Counted from the stretch's first letter, positions 18,248 through 27,055 are shown. The stretch: DNA of 51,517 bases from an uncultured Nocardioidaceae bacterium (GCA_902805865.1 CADCUK010000018.1:1-51517); one strand, 5' to 3'. Translations and numbers: made by a program. Notes: generated by a model from the letters alone, not told the origin.

Positions 18248-20118
18248 TTCTGGTCACCCTCCGCGGTGTCGGCTCCGTCGCCCTCGTCGACGATCTCCGC
18301 GTCCACCACGTCGCCGTCGGCGTCGTCGTCCGCGTCACCGGCGAACCCGGTGTCCCCGGCGGGGGCGTCGGTCTGGCCGGCGGCGTACATCGCGGCACCC
18401 ATCTTCTGGCTCGACTCGGCGAGCTTGGCGACAGCCGCCTCGATCGCGCCGGTGGCCTCGTCGGAGGTGTCCTCGAGCGCCTTCTTCAGCGACTCGACGT
18501 CGGCCTGCACCTCACCCTTGACGTCCGACGGGATCTTGTCGTCGTTCTCGGAGAGGAACTTCTCCGTGCTGTAGACGAGCCCCTCGGCCTGGTTCCGGGT
18601 CTCGACGGCCTCCTTGCGGCGCCGGTCCTCCTCGGCGTACTGCTCGGCCTCGCGGACCATGCGGTCGATGTCGTCCTTGGCGAGCGCAGAGCCGCCGGTG
18701 ATCGTCATCGACTGCTCGCGACCGGTGCCGCGGTCCTTGGCGGACACGTGCACGATGCCGTTCGCGTCGATGTCGAAGGTGACCTCGATCTGCGGGACGC
18801 CACGCGGAGCGGGCGGCAGCCCGGTCAGCTCGAAGTTGCCCAGCGGCTGGTTCTGCATCGCCATCGGACGCTCGCCCTGGAAGACCTGGATCATCACCGA
18901 CGGCTGGTTGTCGTCGGCGGTGGTGAAGACCTCGGACTTCTTGGTCGGGATCGTCGTGTTGCGCTCGATGAGCTTGGTCATCACGCCGCCCTTGGTCTCG
19001 ATGCCGAGGGACAGCGGGGTGACGTCGAGCAGCAGGACGTCCTTGACCTCGCCCTTGAGCACGCCGGCCTGGAGGGCAGCGCCGACCGCGACGACCTCGT
19101 CGGGGTTGACGCCCTTGTTGGGCTCCTTGCCGCCGGTCAGCTCCTTGACGACGTCGGTCACCGCGGGCATCCGGGTCGAGCCGCCGACGAGGATGACGTG
19201 GTCGATCCCGTCGACGCCGATGCCGGCGTCCTTGATGACGTTGCGGAACGGCGCCTTGGTGCGCTCGAGCAGGTCAGCGGTCAGCCGCTGGAACTCGGCG
19301 CGGCTGATCTTCTCCTCGAAGTGCAGCGGGCCGTTCTCGCCGTGGGTGATGTACGGCAGGTGGATGGTCGTCTCGGTCGAGGAGCTCAGCTCGATCTTGG
19401 CCTTCTCCGCGGCCTCCTGGAGCCGCTGCTTGGCGATCTTGTCGCCACCGAGGTCGACGCCGTTGTTGTCCTTGAACTTCTTGATCATCCACTCGACCAG
19501 GCGCAGGTCCCAGTCGTCGCCACCGAGGTGGTTGTCACCGGAGGTGGCCTTGACCTCGACGACGCCGTCACCGATCTCGAGCAGGGACACGTCGAACGTG
19601 CCGCCGCCGAGGTCGAAGACGAGGATCGTCTGGTCGTTGTCCTTGTCGAGCCCGTAGGCGAGCGCCGCCGCGGTCGGCTCGTTGACGATGCGGGACACGT
19701 TGAGCCCCGCGATCTCGCCGGCCTCCTTGGTGGCCTGGCGCTGGGCGTCGGAGAAGTACGCCGGGACCGTGATCACCGCGTCGGTGACGGTCTCGCCGAG
19801 GTAGGACTCCGCGTCCCTCTTGAGCTTCTGCAGCACGAACGCCGAGATCTGCTGCGGCGTGAACGACTTGTCGTCGATCTGCTGCTTCCAGTCGGTGCCC
19901 ATGTGGCGCTTGACCGACCGGATCGTCCGGTCCACGTTGGTCACCGCCTGGCGCTTGGCGACCTCTCCGACGAGCACCTCGCCGTTCTTGGCGAAGGCCA
20001 CCACCGACGGGGTGGTGCGGGCGCCCTCCGCGTTCGCGATGACCGTGGGCTCACCGCCTTCGAGGACCGAGACGACCGAGTTCGTCGTACCGAGGTCGAT
20101 GCCGACCGCACGAGCCAT
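18244..20118 (-). CDS. dnaK: Chaperone DnaK (Hsp70)
   Basis: DnaK is the ATP-driven Hsp70. The 624-residue protein has [17 protein letters not shown] (phosphate 1) at residues ~6-22, [21 protein letters not shown] near 120, [22 protein letters not shown] (phosphate 2) and [17 protein letters not shown] (adenosine loop). The substrate-binding domain opens after [15 protein letters not shown]. The C-terminus is acidic and ends EGDQK. The ATG at 20118 is chosen over 20133 because GGAGG is 7 nt upstream and the protein starts [12 protein letters not shown]. It is the first gene of a four-gene operon controlled from a perfect HAIR box about 100 bp upstream. Confidence 0.98.
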   Translation of the reverse strand: MARAVGIDLGTTNSVVSVLEGGEPTVIANAEGARTTPSVVAFAKNGEVLVGEVAKRQAVTNVDRTIRSVKRHMGTDWKQQIDDKSFTPQQISAFVLQKLKRDAESYLGETVTDAVITVPAYFSDAQRQATKEAGEIAGLNVSRIVNEPTAAALAYGLDKDNDQTILVFDLGGGTFDVSLLEIGDGVVEVKATSGDNHLGGDDWDLRLVEWMIKKFKDNNGVDLGGDKIAKQRLQEAAEKAKIELSSSTETTIHLPYITHGENGPLHFEEKISRAEFQRLTADLLERTKAPFRNVIKDAGIGVDGIDHVILVGGSTRMPAVTDVVKELTGGKEPNKGVNPDEVVAVGAALQAGVLKGEVKDVLLLDVTPLSLGIETKGGVMTKLIERNTTIPTKKSEVFTTADDNQPSVMIQVFQGERPMAMQNQPLGNFELTGLPPAPRGVPQIEVTFDIDANGIVHVSAKDRGTGREQSMTITGGSALAKDDIDRMVREAEQYAEEDRRRKEAVETRNQAEGLVYSTEKFLSENDDKIPSDVKGEVQADVESLKKALEDTSDEATGAIEAAVAKLAESSQKMGAAMYAAGQTDAPAGDTGFAGDADDDADGDVVDAEIVDEGDGADTAEGDQK

Positions 20119-20218
20119 GTTGTGTACCTCCACGCTGTTGCACTTGAGTGCTGGGTGTCTGGGTTCAGGGGGCGACTCCCGGTCGCTCCCGGGTCGCCGC
20201 TGGCAAGTCTGTCAAACA

Positions 20219-20241
20219 AGTTGAGTCGCTTCAACTCAACT
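20219..20241 (-). promoter_or_regulatory. HAIR box (HspR operator) upstream of dnaK
   Basis: TTGAGT (20221-20226), 7 nt, and ACTCAA (20234-20239) form a perfect inverted repeat matching the HAIR core. It is flanked by AG and CT as at clpB. It lies in the 211-bp gap between dnaK and the next gene; nothing else was recognised in that gap. Confidence 0.93.
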
Positions 20242-20329
20242 TCCCGACACCAGTCCAACGTGCGTAGGGCAGCCGTCATTCCCACCCCGCCGAAGCGCTC
20301 CAGGATGCGCCGACTCGGCGGTCGGCGGG

Positions 20330-20893
20330 TCAGCCGATGGTGACGGTGACGACGTTCGAGGCGCGGTTCGCCGTCGCGTCGAAGACCCGGAACGGCGACT
20401 CCCCGGTCCGGCTGGTGAGGATCCAGGTGCTGAAGACCCCGCCCCGGACGGTCGCGGTCACCGGGAAGTCCACCCAGGTGCCGCCCTCCTTGCGCTGGAT
20501 CTGGAGGGCCACGCCCTCCCCGTCGACGTACACGCCGTTGAAGTTGATCCGCTCCCCCGGGCCCACCGACTGCGGGGCGACGAACAGCTTGATCCGGTCG
20601 GTCCTCGGCGAGGACTCCTCGGTGGGCTCCGCCCCACCCGTGCCGGAGGTCGAGGGGCTCGGCAGCCCGAGCTCGGCGTCGACGGTCTCGGTCGGCTTGT
20701 AGCGCGGGATGAACAGCGACTCCTCGCTGCGACTGGTCGACTCTCCGGTGCTTTCCCCGACGCCGGCGAAGCTCATCACGGTGACCGCGGCGCCGCCGAC
20801 GGCCAGCCCGACGAGCAACGCCACTCCCGCCATGGCGACGAGTGCCACCAGCAGCGCGCGGTGCGGGGAGTCACCGCCGTCGGGCTTGGTCAT
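20330..20893 (-). CDS. Single-pass membrane-anchored hypothetical protein
   Basis: This 187-residue protein is not recognised. It has a short cytoplasmic start (MTKPDGGDSPHR) and one hydrophobic helix (ALLVALVAMAGVALLVGLAVGGAAVTVM). A Ser/Thr/Glu/Pro-rich linker follows. A C-terminal domain of ~85 residues (IKLFVAPQSVGPGERINFNGVYVDGEGVALQIQRKEGGTWVDFPVTATVRGGVFSTWI) looks like an immunoglobulin-like beta sandwich on the outer face. The ATG at 20893 is preferred to a longer form starting at 20935. A role in envelope structure or adhesion is only a guess. Confidence 0.65.
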   Translation of the reverse strand: MTKPDGGDSPHRALLVALVAMAGVALLVGLAVGGAAVTVMSFAGVGESTGESTSRSEESLFIPRYKPTETVDAELGLPSPSTSGTGGAEPTEESSPRTDRIKLFVAPQSVGPGERINFNGVYVDGEGVALQIQRKEGGTWVDFPVTATVRGGVFSTWILTSRTGESPFRVFDATANRASNVVTVTIG

Positions 20894-20956
20894 GGGAGAC
20901 AGTCTCGCCCACCTCGACAACCAGGGCGAACGCACCCCGGCCGGTCACCCGGCGGG

Positions 20957-21385
20957 TCAGTCCGAGCGACGGTCCCACAGCAGCTCCTCGACCAGCCGGC
21001 GGCTCCGCCACCCCTCGTCGGTGCGGACCAGCGAGTGCACGTAGACGCCGCCGATGTCGAGGCGCCACGTCGTGCCGTCCTCGCGGTCCATCACCATCGG
21101 GTTGAAGAAGTACGCGCGGACGTGCGCCTCGTCCCCGTCGATCGTGACCTGCTTCTGGCCGATGAGGTGCTGCATCGCCGAGAACATCGGCAGCATCTCG
21201 GCCAGCCAGGCCTTCACCTCGGGGAAGGGCCCCGCGATGCCGCCGGAGGCGGTGTAGTCGATGTGGGCGTCGGCGGTGAACACCCGGTCGAGGGTGTCCC
21301 AGTCGCCCTGGTCGATCGCCATCGTGTACGCCGCCAGGAGGTCGTCGATCTCCACACGGTCGGAGAGCGTCTGCGCGTCCAGCAT
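20957..21385 (-). CDS. SnoaL-like / NTF2-fold protein
   Basis: A 142-residue protein of the SnoaL_4-type NTF2 fold, a family including ketosteroid isomerase-like enzymes, cyclases and dehydratases. LSDRVEIDDLLAAYTMAIDQGDWDTLDRVFTADAHIDYTASGG is the characteristic N-terminal half. MQHLIGQKQVTIDGDEAHVRAYF and WRLDIGGVYVHSLVRTDEGWRSRRLVEELLW complete the cone-shaped sheet. It is divergent from the LLM oxidoreductase gene, and the KstR-like operator lies between their promoters. TAGGGT 6 nt before its ATG predicts leaderless expression. The substrate is unknown; the context favours a lipid or steroid intermediate. Confidence 0.8.
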   Translation of the reverse strand: MLDAQTLSDRVEIDDLLAAYTMAIDQGDWDTLDRVFTADAHIDYTASGGIAGPFPEVKAWLAEMLPMFSAMQHLIGQKQVTIDGDEAHVRAYFFNPMVMDREDGTTWRLDIGGVYVHSLVRTDEGWRSRRLVEELLWDRRSD

Positions 21386-21391
21386 CCCGCG

Positions 21392-21397
21392 ACCCTA
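21392..21397 (-). promoter_or_regulatory. -10 element of the SnoaL-like gene, leaderless
   Basis: TAGGGT on the minus strand is followed by 6 nt and the ATG at 21385. The KstR-like box lies 10 bp upstream of it, where a bound repressor would block polymerase. Confidence 0.5.
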
Positions 21398-21406
21398 GCC
21401 CGAAAC

Positions 21407-21420
21407 TGAAACACGTTCTA
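21407..21420. promoter_or_regulatory. KstR-type operator in a divergent promoter
   Basis: TGAAACACGTTCTA matches the published KstR (cholesterol/steroid regulon repressor) motif TNNAACNNGTTNNA at every fixed position. It overlaps the -10 region of the LLM gene on one side and abuts the -10 of the SnoaL-like gene on the other. The regulator itself is not in the window. Confidence 0.7.
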
Positions 21421-21424
21421 GTAT
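21419..21424 (+). promoter_or_regulatory. -10 element of the LLM oxidoreductase operon, leaderless
   Basis: TAGTAT is followed by 7 nt and the ATG at 21432. Its first two bases are the last two of the KstR-like box. Confidence 0.5.
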
Positions 21425-21431
21425 CGGCGCC

Positions 21432-22310
21432 ATGCGCTTCACCTACGCGGAGGCTATGACCGACGCGACCTACTACCTCCCGCTCGCCCGAGCCGCGGAG
21501 GCCGCCGGCTACAGCTCGATGACGGTCGCCGACAGCCTGGTGTACCCGAGCGAGTCCGACTCGAAGTACCCCTACACCGAGGACGGGAACCGGGAGTTCC
21601 TCGAGGGCAAGGAGTTCATCGAGACGATGACGCTGGTCTCGATGATGGCGGCGGTGACAAGCACGATCCGGTTCACGCCGTTCGTGCTGAAGCTGCCGAT
21701 CCGGCCGCCGGTGCTGGTCGCCAAGCAGGCGTCGTCCATCGCCTACCTGTCGGGCAACCGGCTCGGGCTCGGAGTCGGGCTCAGCCCGTGGCGCGAGGAC
21801 TACGCCGTGATGGGCGTGCCCTAGGAGCGGCGCGGCAAGAGCTTCGACGAGTGCATCGACATCGTCCGTGGCCTCACCACCGGCGAGGAATTCGAGTTCC
21901 ACGGCGACTTCTACGACATCCAGCCCGTGACGATGACCCCGGCGCCGACCGAGCCGATCCCGATCCTCGTCGGTGGCCACGCCGAGGCGGCGCTGCGCCG
22001 GGCAGCCGTCCGCGGCGACGGCTGGATGCACGGTGGGGGCTCGCAGGAGGATCTCGACGTGCTGCTCGAGAAGCTCCAGAAGATCCGCGAGGCCGAGGGC
22101 GTCGCTGACAAGCCCTTCGAGACGCACGTCATCTCCTTCGACGCGTTCACCGTCGACGGAGCCAAGCGGCTCGAGGACCGCGGGATCACCGACGTGATCG
22201 TCGGGTTCCGGCTGCCGTACATCAAGGGACCGGACACCGAGCCGCTCGCGAAGAAGATCGAGCACCTCGAGCGGTTCGCCGAGGACGTCATCGCGAAGGT
22301 CAACGCGTGA
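21432..22310 (+). pseudogene. LLM-class F420-dependent oxidoreductase interrupted by an in-frame TAG
   Basis: The reading frame encodes a luciferase-like monooxygenase fold protein of the actinobacterial F420 type, similar in my memory to M. tuberculosis Rv3520c of the cholesterol-catabolism region. The first part (MRFTYAEAMTDATYYLPLARAAEAAGYSSM to GVGLSPWREDYAVMGVP) is followed at 21822-21824 by TAG. The same frame then continues with family-like sequence (ERRGKSFDECIDIVRGLTTGEEFEFHGDFYDI, PIPILVGGHAEAALRRAA, GWMHGGG, DVIVGFRLPYIKGPDTEPL) to the normal end. A single base change explains it; no frameshift is present. The 130-residue fragment would lack much of the barrel. The 3' end still overlaps the next gene by GTGA. 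A sequencing error is the main alternative. Confidence 0.85.
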
Positions 22311-23503
22311 GCACGGGTGGATCGAGCACGCGTGGATCGAGCACCGAGGCGTTCCGCGAGGCGATCGCGGCGGCCGAGGAGCTGGTGCGCACCGCGAAAT
22401 TCGTGAAGACGGAGCAGGACCTGGCCGAGGGGCTGGACTACCTGGCCGGGTCGATCCGCGCGTCGCTGCAGATGGCGTGGTCCTACCAGCCGGACCACCC
22501 GTTCCTCGTCAACTCCACGAGCCAGCACACGAAGATGGGGCTGGACAACCCCGACACCGTCTACTACCACGCGAACATCCGGCCCGACGTGACCTACGTG
22601 GTCCGCGGCCGCCGAGGGACCACGGTCGACCTGAGCTTCCAGGTCCTCGGCGGCGACTACACGCCGAGCTCGACCCCGGACGGCTCGACGGCGTTCGACG
22701 ACCGGGAGCTCGAGATCGCCCCGGACGGCACCTTCGAGCTCAGCTTCGGGCCGGCGGGAGCCGCTGGGGCCGCAGCGCACCACGTCGTCCTGCCGGAGTC
22801 CGCCCGGATGCTCGCCATCCGAGAGGTGTACGGCGACTGGGCGGGCGAGCAGCGCAGCAGCCTGACCATCCACCGAGCCGACACGCTCGGGCAGGCGACC
22901 CCGCCCCTGACCACCGAGGGCGTCGACAAGCGGTACGCCGTCGCGGCGAAGATGCTCATCGGCCGGATCAAGACGTGGTTCGTCTTCCCGGAGTGGTTCT
23001 ACCTCAACGAGCCGGTGAACACCCTGACCGAGCCGCGGCCCACGCCCGGCGGGCTGAGCTCCCAGTGGTCCTCGGTCGGCCACTACGACCTCCAGGACGA
23101 CGAGGCGATCGTGATCACGGTGCCGCGCGGGGAGGCGCCGTACCTCGGCTTCCAGCTCGGCACCGTCTGGTACACCTCGCTGGACTACGTGGGTCACCAG
23201 ACTTCCCTGAACCACGCTCAGGCGCAGGTCGACCCGGACGGGATGATCCGCATCGTCGTCGCCGAGCACGACCCCGGCGTCGCGAACTGGGTGGAGCGGA
23301 TCGGCCACGACCGTGGCTACCTGCAGTTCAGATGGCAGCGGCTGGCCAAGGACCCGGAGGACGGCCCGACCATGCAGGTGGTCAAGGACGCCGACGTGGC
23401 GTCGCTGCTGCCGTTCCACGAGCAGAACCAGGTTTCTGCCGAGCAGTGGCGGGCGCGCATCGCCGCCCGCCAGACCGGCGTGGCGCAGAGGATGCTGGGT
23501 TGA
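22307..23503 (+). CDS. Conserved hypothetical protein (Rv3531c-like)
   Basis: A 398-residue protein resembling the uncharacterised KstR-regulon protein Rv3531c of M. tuberculosis, judged by order and size of its neighbours and general sequence. It begins with a low-complexity STGGSSTRGSSTE stretch and a helix (FREAIAAAEELVRTAKFVKTEQDLAEGLDYLAG). Beta-rich sequence follows, with HPFLVNSTSQHTKMGLDNPDTVYYHANI and VVRGRRGTTVDLSFQVLGGDY. The C-terminal half includes VFPEWFYLNEPVNTLTEPRPTPGG and GVANWVERIGHDRGYLQFRWQRL. No catalytic motif is evident. The GTG start overlaps the upstream stop and its stop overlaps the SDR start (TGATG), so translation is coupled on both sides. Confidence 0.8.
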   Translation: MSTGGSSTRGSSTEAFREAIAAAEELVRTAKFVKTEQDLAEGLDYLAGSIRASLQMAWSYQPDHPFLVNSTSQHTKMGLDNPDTVYYHANIRPDVTYVVRGRRGTTVDLSFQVLGGDYTPSSTPDGSTAFDDRELEIAPDGTFELSFGPAGAAGAAAHHVVLPESARMLAIREVYGDWAGEQRSSLTIHRADTLGQATPPLTTEGVDKRYAVAAKMLIGRIKTWFVFPEWFYLNEPVNTLTEPRPTPGGLSSQWSSVGHYDLQDDEAIVITVPRGEAPYLGFQLGTVWYTSLDYVGHQTSLNHAQAQVDPDGMIRIVVAEHDPGVANWVERIGHDRGYLQFRWQRLAKDPEDGPTMQVVKDADVASLLPFHEQNQVSAEQWRARIAARQTGVAQRMLG

Positions 23504-24300
23504 TGAGCAGTGGGATGAGCGGCCTTCTCCGGGACCGGGTCGTCGTCCTGGCCGGCTACGGACCCGGCCTCGGCCCCGCGCTCGCCCAGCTCGGCGTCGA
23601 GGAGGGCGCGCGGCTGGTCATCGCCTCGCGCACCGCGGCCAAGCTCGAGACCGCCGCCGAGGCGCTGCGGGCCGCGGGCGCCGAGGCCGTGCTGCCGGTG
23701 GCCACCGACATCGACGACCCGGCCGCGTGCCAGGCGCTCGTCGACCGCACCCTGGCGGAGTTCGGCCAGGTCGACGTGCTGTTCAACAACGCCTTCCGGA
23801 TGCCACCCATGGACCCGTTGACGGTCGTCGACCACGAGCGCATCCACGCCGCGATTGCCACCAACGTGCTGGCTCCGCTGCGGCTGGCGACGGTGTTCGC
23901 GGACGCGTTGCAGCTGACCCGGGGCAACATCGTGATGGTCAACTCCGCGGTGCTGTGGCAGTCGCAGCCCGAGTTCGGGCCCTACAAGCTGACCAAGGGC
24001 GCGATGCTGCACATGGCCCAGTCGCTGGCCACCGAGCTCGGCCCCCGCGGGATCAGGGTCAACTCGATCGCGCCGAGCTACATCTACGAGGACCTCAACA
24101 AGATGTACTTCGACTGGCTCGCCAAGGAGCGCGGCGTCACCCACCAGGACGTGTACGACGAGAAGGCGTCGGCGACCGACCTGCGCCGCCTCGCCACGGC
24201 CGACGAGGTGGCCAACGGCGCGCTGCTGCTGGCGTCCCCGCTCGCGAGCGCGATCACCGGCGTCTGCCTCGACGTCAGCTGCGGGGAGTTCCACAGGTGA
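23503..24300 (+). CDS. SDR family NAD(P)-dependent oxidoreductase (Rv3530c-like)
   Basis: A 265-residue short-chain dehydrogenase/reductase. The cofactor loop reads VVVLAGYGPGLGPALAQL near residue 15, a variant of TGxxxGxG in which the first Gly is kept. VDVLFNNAF is the adenine-ring motif. The catalytic residues appear as NIVMVNSAVL (Ser) and YKLTKGAMLHMAQSLA (Tyr-x-x-x-Lys). PRGIRVNSIAPSYIY and ITGVCLDVSCGEF close the fold. Its ATG overlaps the preceding stop by one base. It belongs to a trio matching Rv3531c-Rv3530c-Rv3529c, so an alcohol or ketone on a steroid-like or lipid substrate is plausible but not shown. Confidence 0.9.
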   Translation: MSSGMSGLLRDRVVVLAGYGPGLGPALAQLGVEEGARLVIASRTAAKLETAAEALRAAGAEAVLPVATDIDDPAACQALVDRTLAEFGQVDVLFNNAFRMPPMDPLTVVDHERIHAAIATNVLAPLRLATVFADALQLTRGNIVMVNSAVLWQSQPEFGPYKLTKGAMLHMAQSLATELGPRGIRVNSIAPSYIYEDLNKMYFDWLAKERGVTHQDVYDEKASATDLRRLATADEVANGALLLASPLASAITGVCLDVSCGEFHR

Positions 24301-24307
24301 ACCGGTC

Positions 24308-25438
24308 ATGAAGGAGAGGGACTCCGTCGGGACGTTCGAGGACCTCCACGCCTCGGCCAGCCGGATGACCGGGCTCGACGACTACGGTGCGGACGAGTAC
24401 CACGAGCCGCTGCGCGTGCTGCTCGACTCCTTCGAGCGCGAGGCGGGGCTGACCGGGGTCGGCAACACCATGCAGCGGTCGTTCGTGCGCGGCGCGCTCG
24501 CCGCACGACTGCTCTCCGAGGACGCGTTCGCCAGGCACCCGGAGCACGCGGACGCGACCGTCGAGCGGCCGATCTTCGTGACCGGCATCCAGCGCAGCGG
24601 CACGACCGCGGTGCAGCGGCTCCTGCACGCCGACCCGCAGACGCAGGGGCTGGAGATGTGGCTCACCCAGGTGCCGCAGCCACGGCCGCCCCGGGAGAGC
24701 TGGGACGCCGACCCGGTCTACTCCATGCTCAAGCAGGGGTTCGAGCAGCACCATGCCGAGAACCCCGAGATGGCCGGGCTGCACTGGATGACCGCCGACA
24801 CGGTCGAGGAGCGCTGGCAGCTGCTCCGCCAGTCGGTCACCACGGCGGCGTACCCGGCGCTGGCGCACGTGCCCACCTACAAGGAGTGGCTGCGGGGCGC
24901 CGACTGGACCCCGGCCTACGAGCGCTACCGCCGGAACCTGCAGCTGATCGGGGTCAACGACGCGGGGAAGCGCTGGGTGCTGAAGAACCCCAGCCACCTC
25001 GACGCGCTGGACGCCCTGATGAAGGTCTTCCCCGACGCGCTGGTGGTCCAGACCCACCGCGACCCGGTCGTCGCGGTCGGCTCGGCGTGCTCCCTGGCAG
25101 CGACGACGTCGAAGGGCTGGTCGACGGTGTTCACCGGCGAGCAGCTCGGCGAGGACGTCCTCGAGCTGCTCTCGACCGAGGCACGTTGCTTCGCCGAGGC
25201 CAGGTCGGCCTACGACCCCGCCCAGTTCGTCGACGTCGCCTACGCCGACCTCGTCACCGACCCGGTCGGGGTGGTGCGTCGCATCCACCGCGAGCTCGAG
25301 CTGCCCTGGGACGACACGGTCGAGGACGCGGTGCGCGCCGAGCACGCCGCGTCGAAAGCCGGTCCACGGGCACCGCGGCACGAGTACTCGCTCGCCGACT
25401 ACGGGCTCACCGAGGAGCAGGTGCGGGCGGCCTTCTGA
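24308..25438 (+). CDS. Sulfotransferase-fold family protein (Rv3529c-like)
   Basis: A 376-residue protein of the actinobacterial sulfotransferase family. IFVTGIQRSGTTAVQRLLHADP near residue 95 is the 5'-phosphosulfate loop. VVQTHRDPVVAVGSACSL near 245 is the 3'-phosphate Arg/Ser motif. KRWVLKNPSHLDALDALMKVFPDA precedes it. KEWLRGADWTPAYERYRRNLQLI is a family-typical insert. The last lines end ADYGLTEEQVRAAF. It follows the SDR gene by 7 nt and is the last gene of the unit. Family members include genuine PAPS-dependent sulfotransferases and proteins of unproven activity, so the substrate is open. The following 207 bp to the P450 gene hold nothing I recognise. Confidence 0.87.
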   Translation: MKERDSVGTFEDLHASASRMTGLDDYGADEYHEPLRVLLDSFEREAGLTGVGNTMQRSFVRGALAARLLSEDAFARHPEHADATVERPIFVTGIQRSGTTAVQRLLHADPQTQGLEMWLTQVPQPRPPRESWDADPVYSMLKQGFEQHHAENPEMAGLHWMTADTVEERWQLLRQSVTTAAYPALAHVPTYKEWLRGADWTPAYERYRRNLQLIGVNDAGKRWVLKNPSHLDALDALMKVFPDALVVQTHRDPVVAVGSACSLAATTSKGWSTVFTGEQLGEDVLELLSTEARCFAEARSAYDPAQFVDVAYADLVTDPVGVVRRIHRELELPWDDTVEDAVRAEHAASKAGPRAPRHEYSLADYGLTEEQVRAAF

Positions 25439-25645
25439 CCTCGCGCGGCACCCGTTGAGACGGACCACGCCGGACGCACGGCGACCCCCGTGCCCGGCGC
25501 CCGAGCCTGCCACGGGGGAACGGCAGGACGGGGCGGGCACGAGGGCCGGATCCGTCGGGTGCGCGTGGCACCCATGCTTGCTCTCCCAGTGTTACCCCGG
25601 GAGGCGACCGCCGCAAACGGAAAACCAGCCCGATCGTGGAGCCGG

Positions 25646-27016
25646 TCAGCCCCGGGCGGTCACCACGATCCGGGCGCCCTGCTCCGGCACGCTGGTGATG
25701 TTGCGGACCAGGGGCTGGTCGGTGTGCCCGTCGACCACCCGCACGTCGAGCTTCTGCAGCACCTCGCGCAGGACGGCGACGCCCTCCATGAGCGAGAAGC
25801 CCGCGCCGATGCAGCGCCGTACGCCGCCTCCGAAAGGGATCCACGTGTTCGCCGCGACCTCGCCGTCGAGGAACCGCTCGGGCCGGAAGCGGTCGGGCTC
25901 GGGGAAGTTGGCCGGGTCGCGGTGGGCGAGGATGATCGAGGGGCCGACGGAGACACCCGCAGGCAGGCGTACGCCGCCGATGGTGGCCGGCGCCATCAGG
26001 AACCGCACCACCATCGGGATGATCGGGTGCAGCCGCAGGGACTCCTTCATCACCGCCTCGAGGAAGTCGTCGTCCCCGTTGTCGGCTGCGTGCTGGGCTC
26101 GGGACAGCAGGTCGGCGTCGAGTCCGAGCTCGTAGAGCGCCCAGGACAGCCCGGACGCCGTCGTCTCGTGCCCGGCGAGCAGCAACGTGACGAGCTGGTC
26201 GCGCAGCTCGGCGTCGGACAGCGGCTCCTCGCCCTCGCTGTCGCCGACCAGCAGCAGCTGTGAGAGCACGTCGGTCCGCTCGTGGAGGTCGGTGGCCCTG
26301 CGCCGCTCGGCGATCTCGGCGTAGAGCAGTGCGTCGAGCTGCCGCTGCACCTCGACGACCTTCTTCCACGGACCGAACCGCTGCAGGAACGGGTAGCCCC
26401 AGCCGAGCAGGATCAGCGGCTTGATGTCGACAGTCCGGTTCACCAGCGGGCGGAGCTCCACCAGCCGCTCCTCGTCGGCGACGCCGAAGACGACCCGGAG
26501 GATCACCTCCAGCGTCAGCGAGTTCATCCGCTCGAGGCTGCGGAACTCGACGCCCGGGGTCCAGGAGGCGACCTCGTCCCGGGCGATCTGCGTGACGACC
26601 TTCTCGTAGCCGCCCATCGCCGACTGCCGGAACGCCGGCATCAGCAGCTTGCGCGCGCGCTTGTGCTGCGCACCGTCGACGAGGAGCAGCGAGTGCTCGC
26701 CCATGATCGGGCCCAGCACCGCGTTGCCCTTGCCGGCGTGGAACACCTCGGGGTCGCTGCCGAAGATCTGCTTGGTCGTGTCGGGCTTGCCGAAGAGGAC
26801 CAGCGGCCGGCGCTCCGGGATGAGCCGCAGCGCGAACACGTCGCCGTACTTCTTCTGCAGCGCGGGGATGAACGAGTGGCGGTAGCGCATGAGTGCCGCG
26901 CTCTGCACCAGTGCGGGCCACCGCGGGCCCTTGGGCAGCTGGTCGCCGGGTGGGACCGGGAAGGTGTTGTCCGGCCGCATGTTCATCTTCGAGAGGCGGT
27001 CGTCGGTGAGGCTCAT
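25646..27016 (-). CDS. Cytochrome P450
   Basis: A 456-residue soluble haem monooxygenase. The I-helix reads LLLAGHETTASGLSWAL near residue 280. The K-helix ExxR is in MKESLRLHP. FRPERFLDG is the PERF motif. The haem-binding loop IPFGGGVRRCIGAGFSLMEG carries the thiolate Cys near residue 398. The N-terminus (PKGPRWPALVQSAALMRYRHSFIPALQKKYGDVFALRLIPERRPLVL) resembles the CYP135/CYP138 type rather than CYP125 or CYP142. TAGTAT 6 nt before the ATG predicts a leaderless message. It lies 39 bp downstream of a giant LuxR-type regulator on the same strand. The substrate is unknown; lipid-type neighbours suggest a hydrophobic one. Confidence 0.94.
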   Translation of the reverse strand: MSLTDDRLSKMNMRPDNTFPVPPGDQLPKGPRWPALVQSAALMRYRHSFIPALQKKYGDVFALRLIPERRPLVLFGKPDTTKQIFGSDPEVFHAGKGNAVLGPIMGEHSLLLVDGAQHKRARKLLMPAFRQSAMGGYEKVVTQIARDEVASWTPGVEFRSLERMNSLTLEVILRVVFGVADEERLVELRPLVNRTVDIKPLILLGWGYPFLQRFGPWKKVVEVQRQLDALLYAEIAERRRATDLHERTDVLSQLLLVGDSEGEEPLSDAELRDQLVTLLLAGHETTASGLSWALYELGLDADLLSRAQHAADNGDDDFLEAVMKESLRLHPIIPMVVRFLMAPATIGGVRLPAGVSVGPSIILAHRDPANFPEPDRFRPERFLDGEVAANTWIPFGGGVRRCIGAGFSLMEGVAVLREVLQKLDVRVVDGHTDQPLVRNITSVPEQGARIVVTARG

Positions 27017-27022
27017 TTTGGG

Positions 27023-27028
27023 ATACTA
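27023..27028 (-). promoter_or_regulatory. Cytochrome P450 -10 element, leaderless promoter
   Basis: TAGTAT on the minus strand is followed by CCCAAA and the ATG. The same hexamer serves the LLM operon. It overlaps a weak ATAC/GTAT inverted repeat. Confidence 0.45.
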
Positions 27029-27055
27029 GCGGTATTCGAAGTGGGCCGACAGCCC

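Noticed and set aside
21822-21824. TAG read as pyrrolysine or by programmed readthrough
   Set aside because: Pyrrolysine machinery is not expected in this lineage, no downstream stem-loop was seen, and a point mutation is simpler.
27016-27055. Second KstR box before the P450 gene
   Set aside because: The gap has only a weak ATAC/GTAT repeat and no TNNAACNNGTTNNA match.
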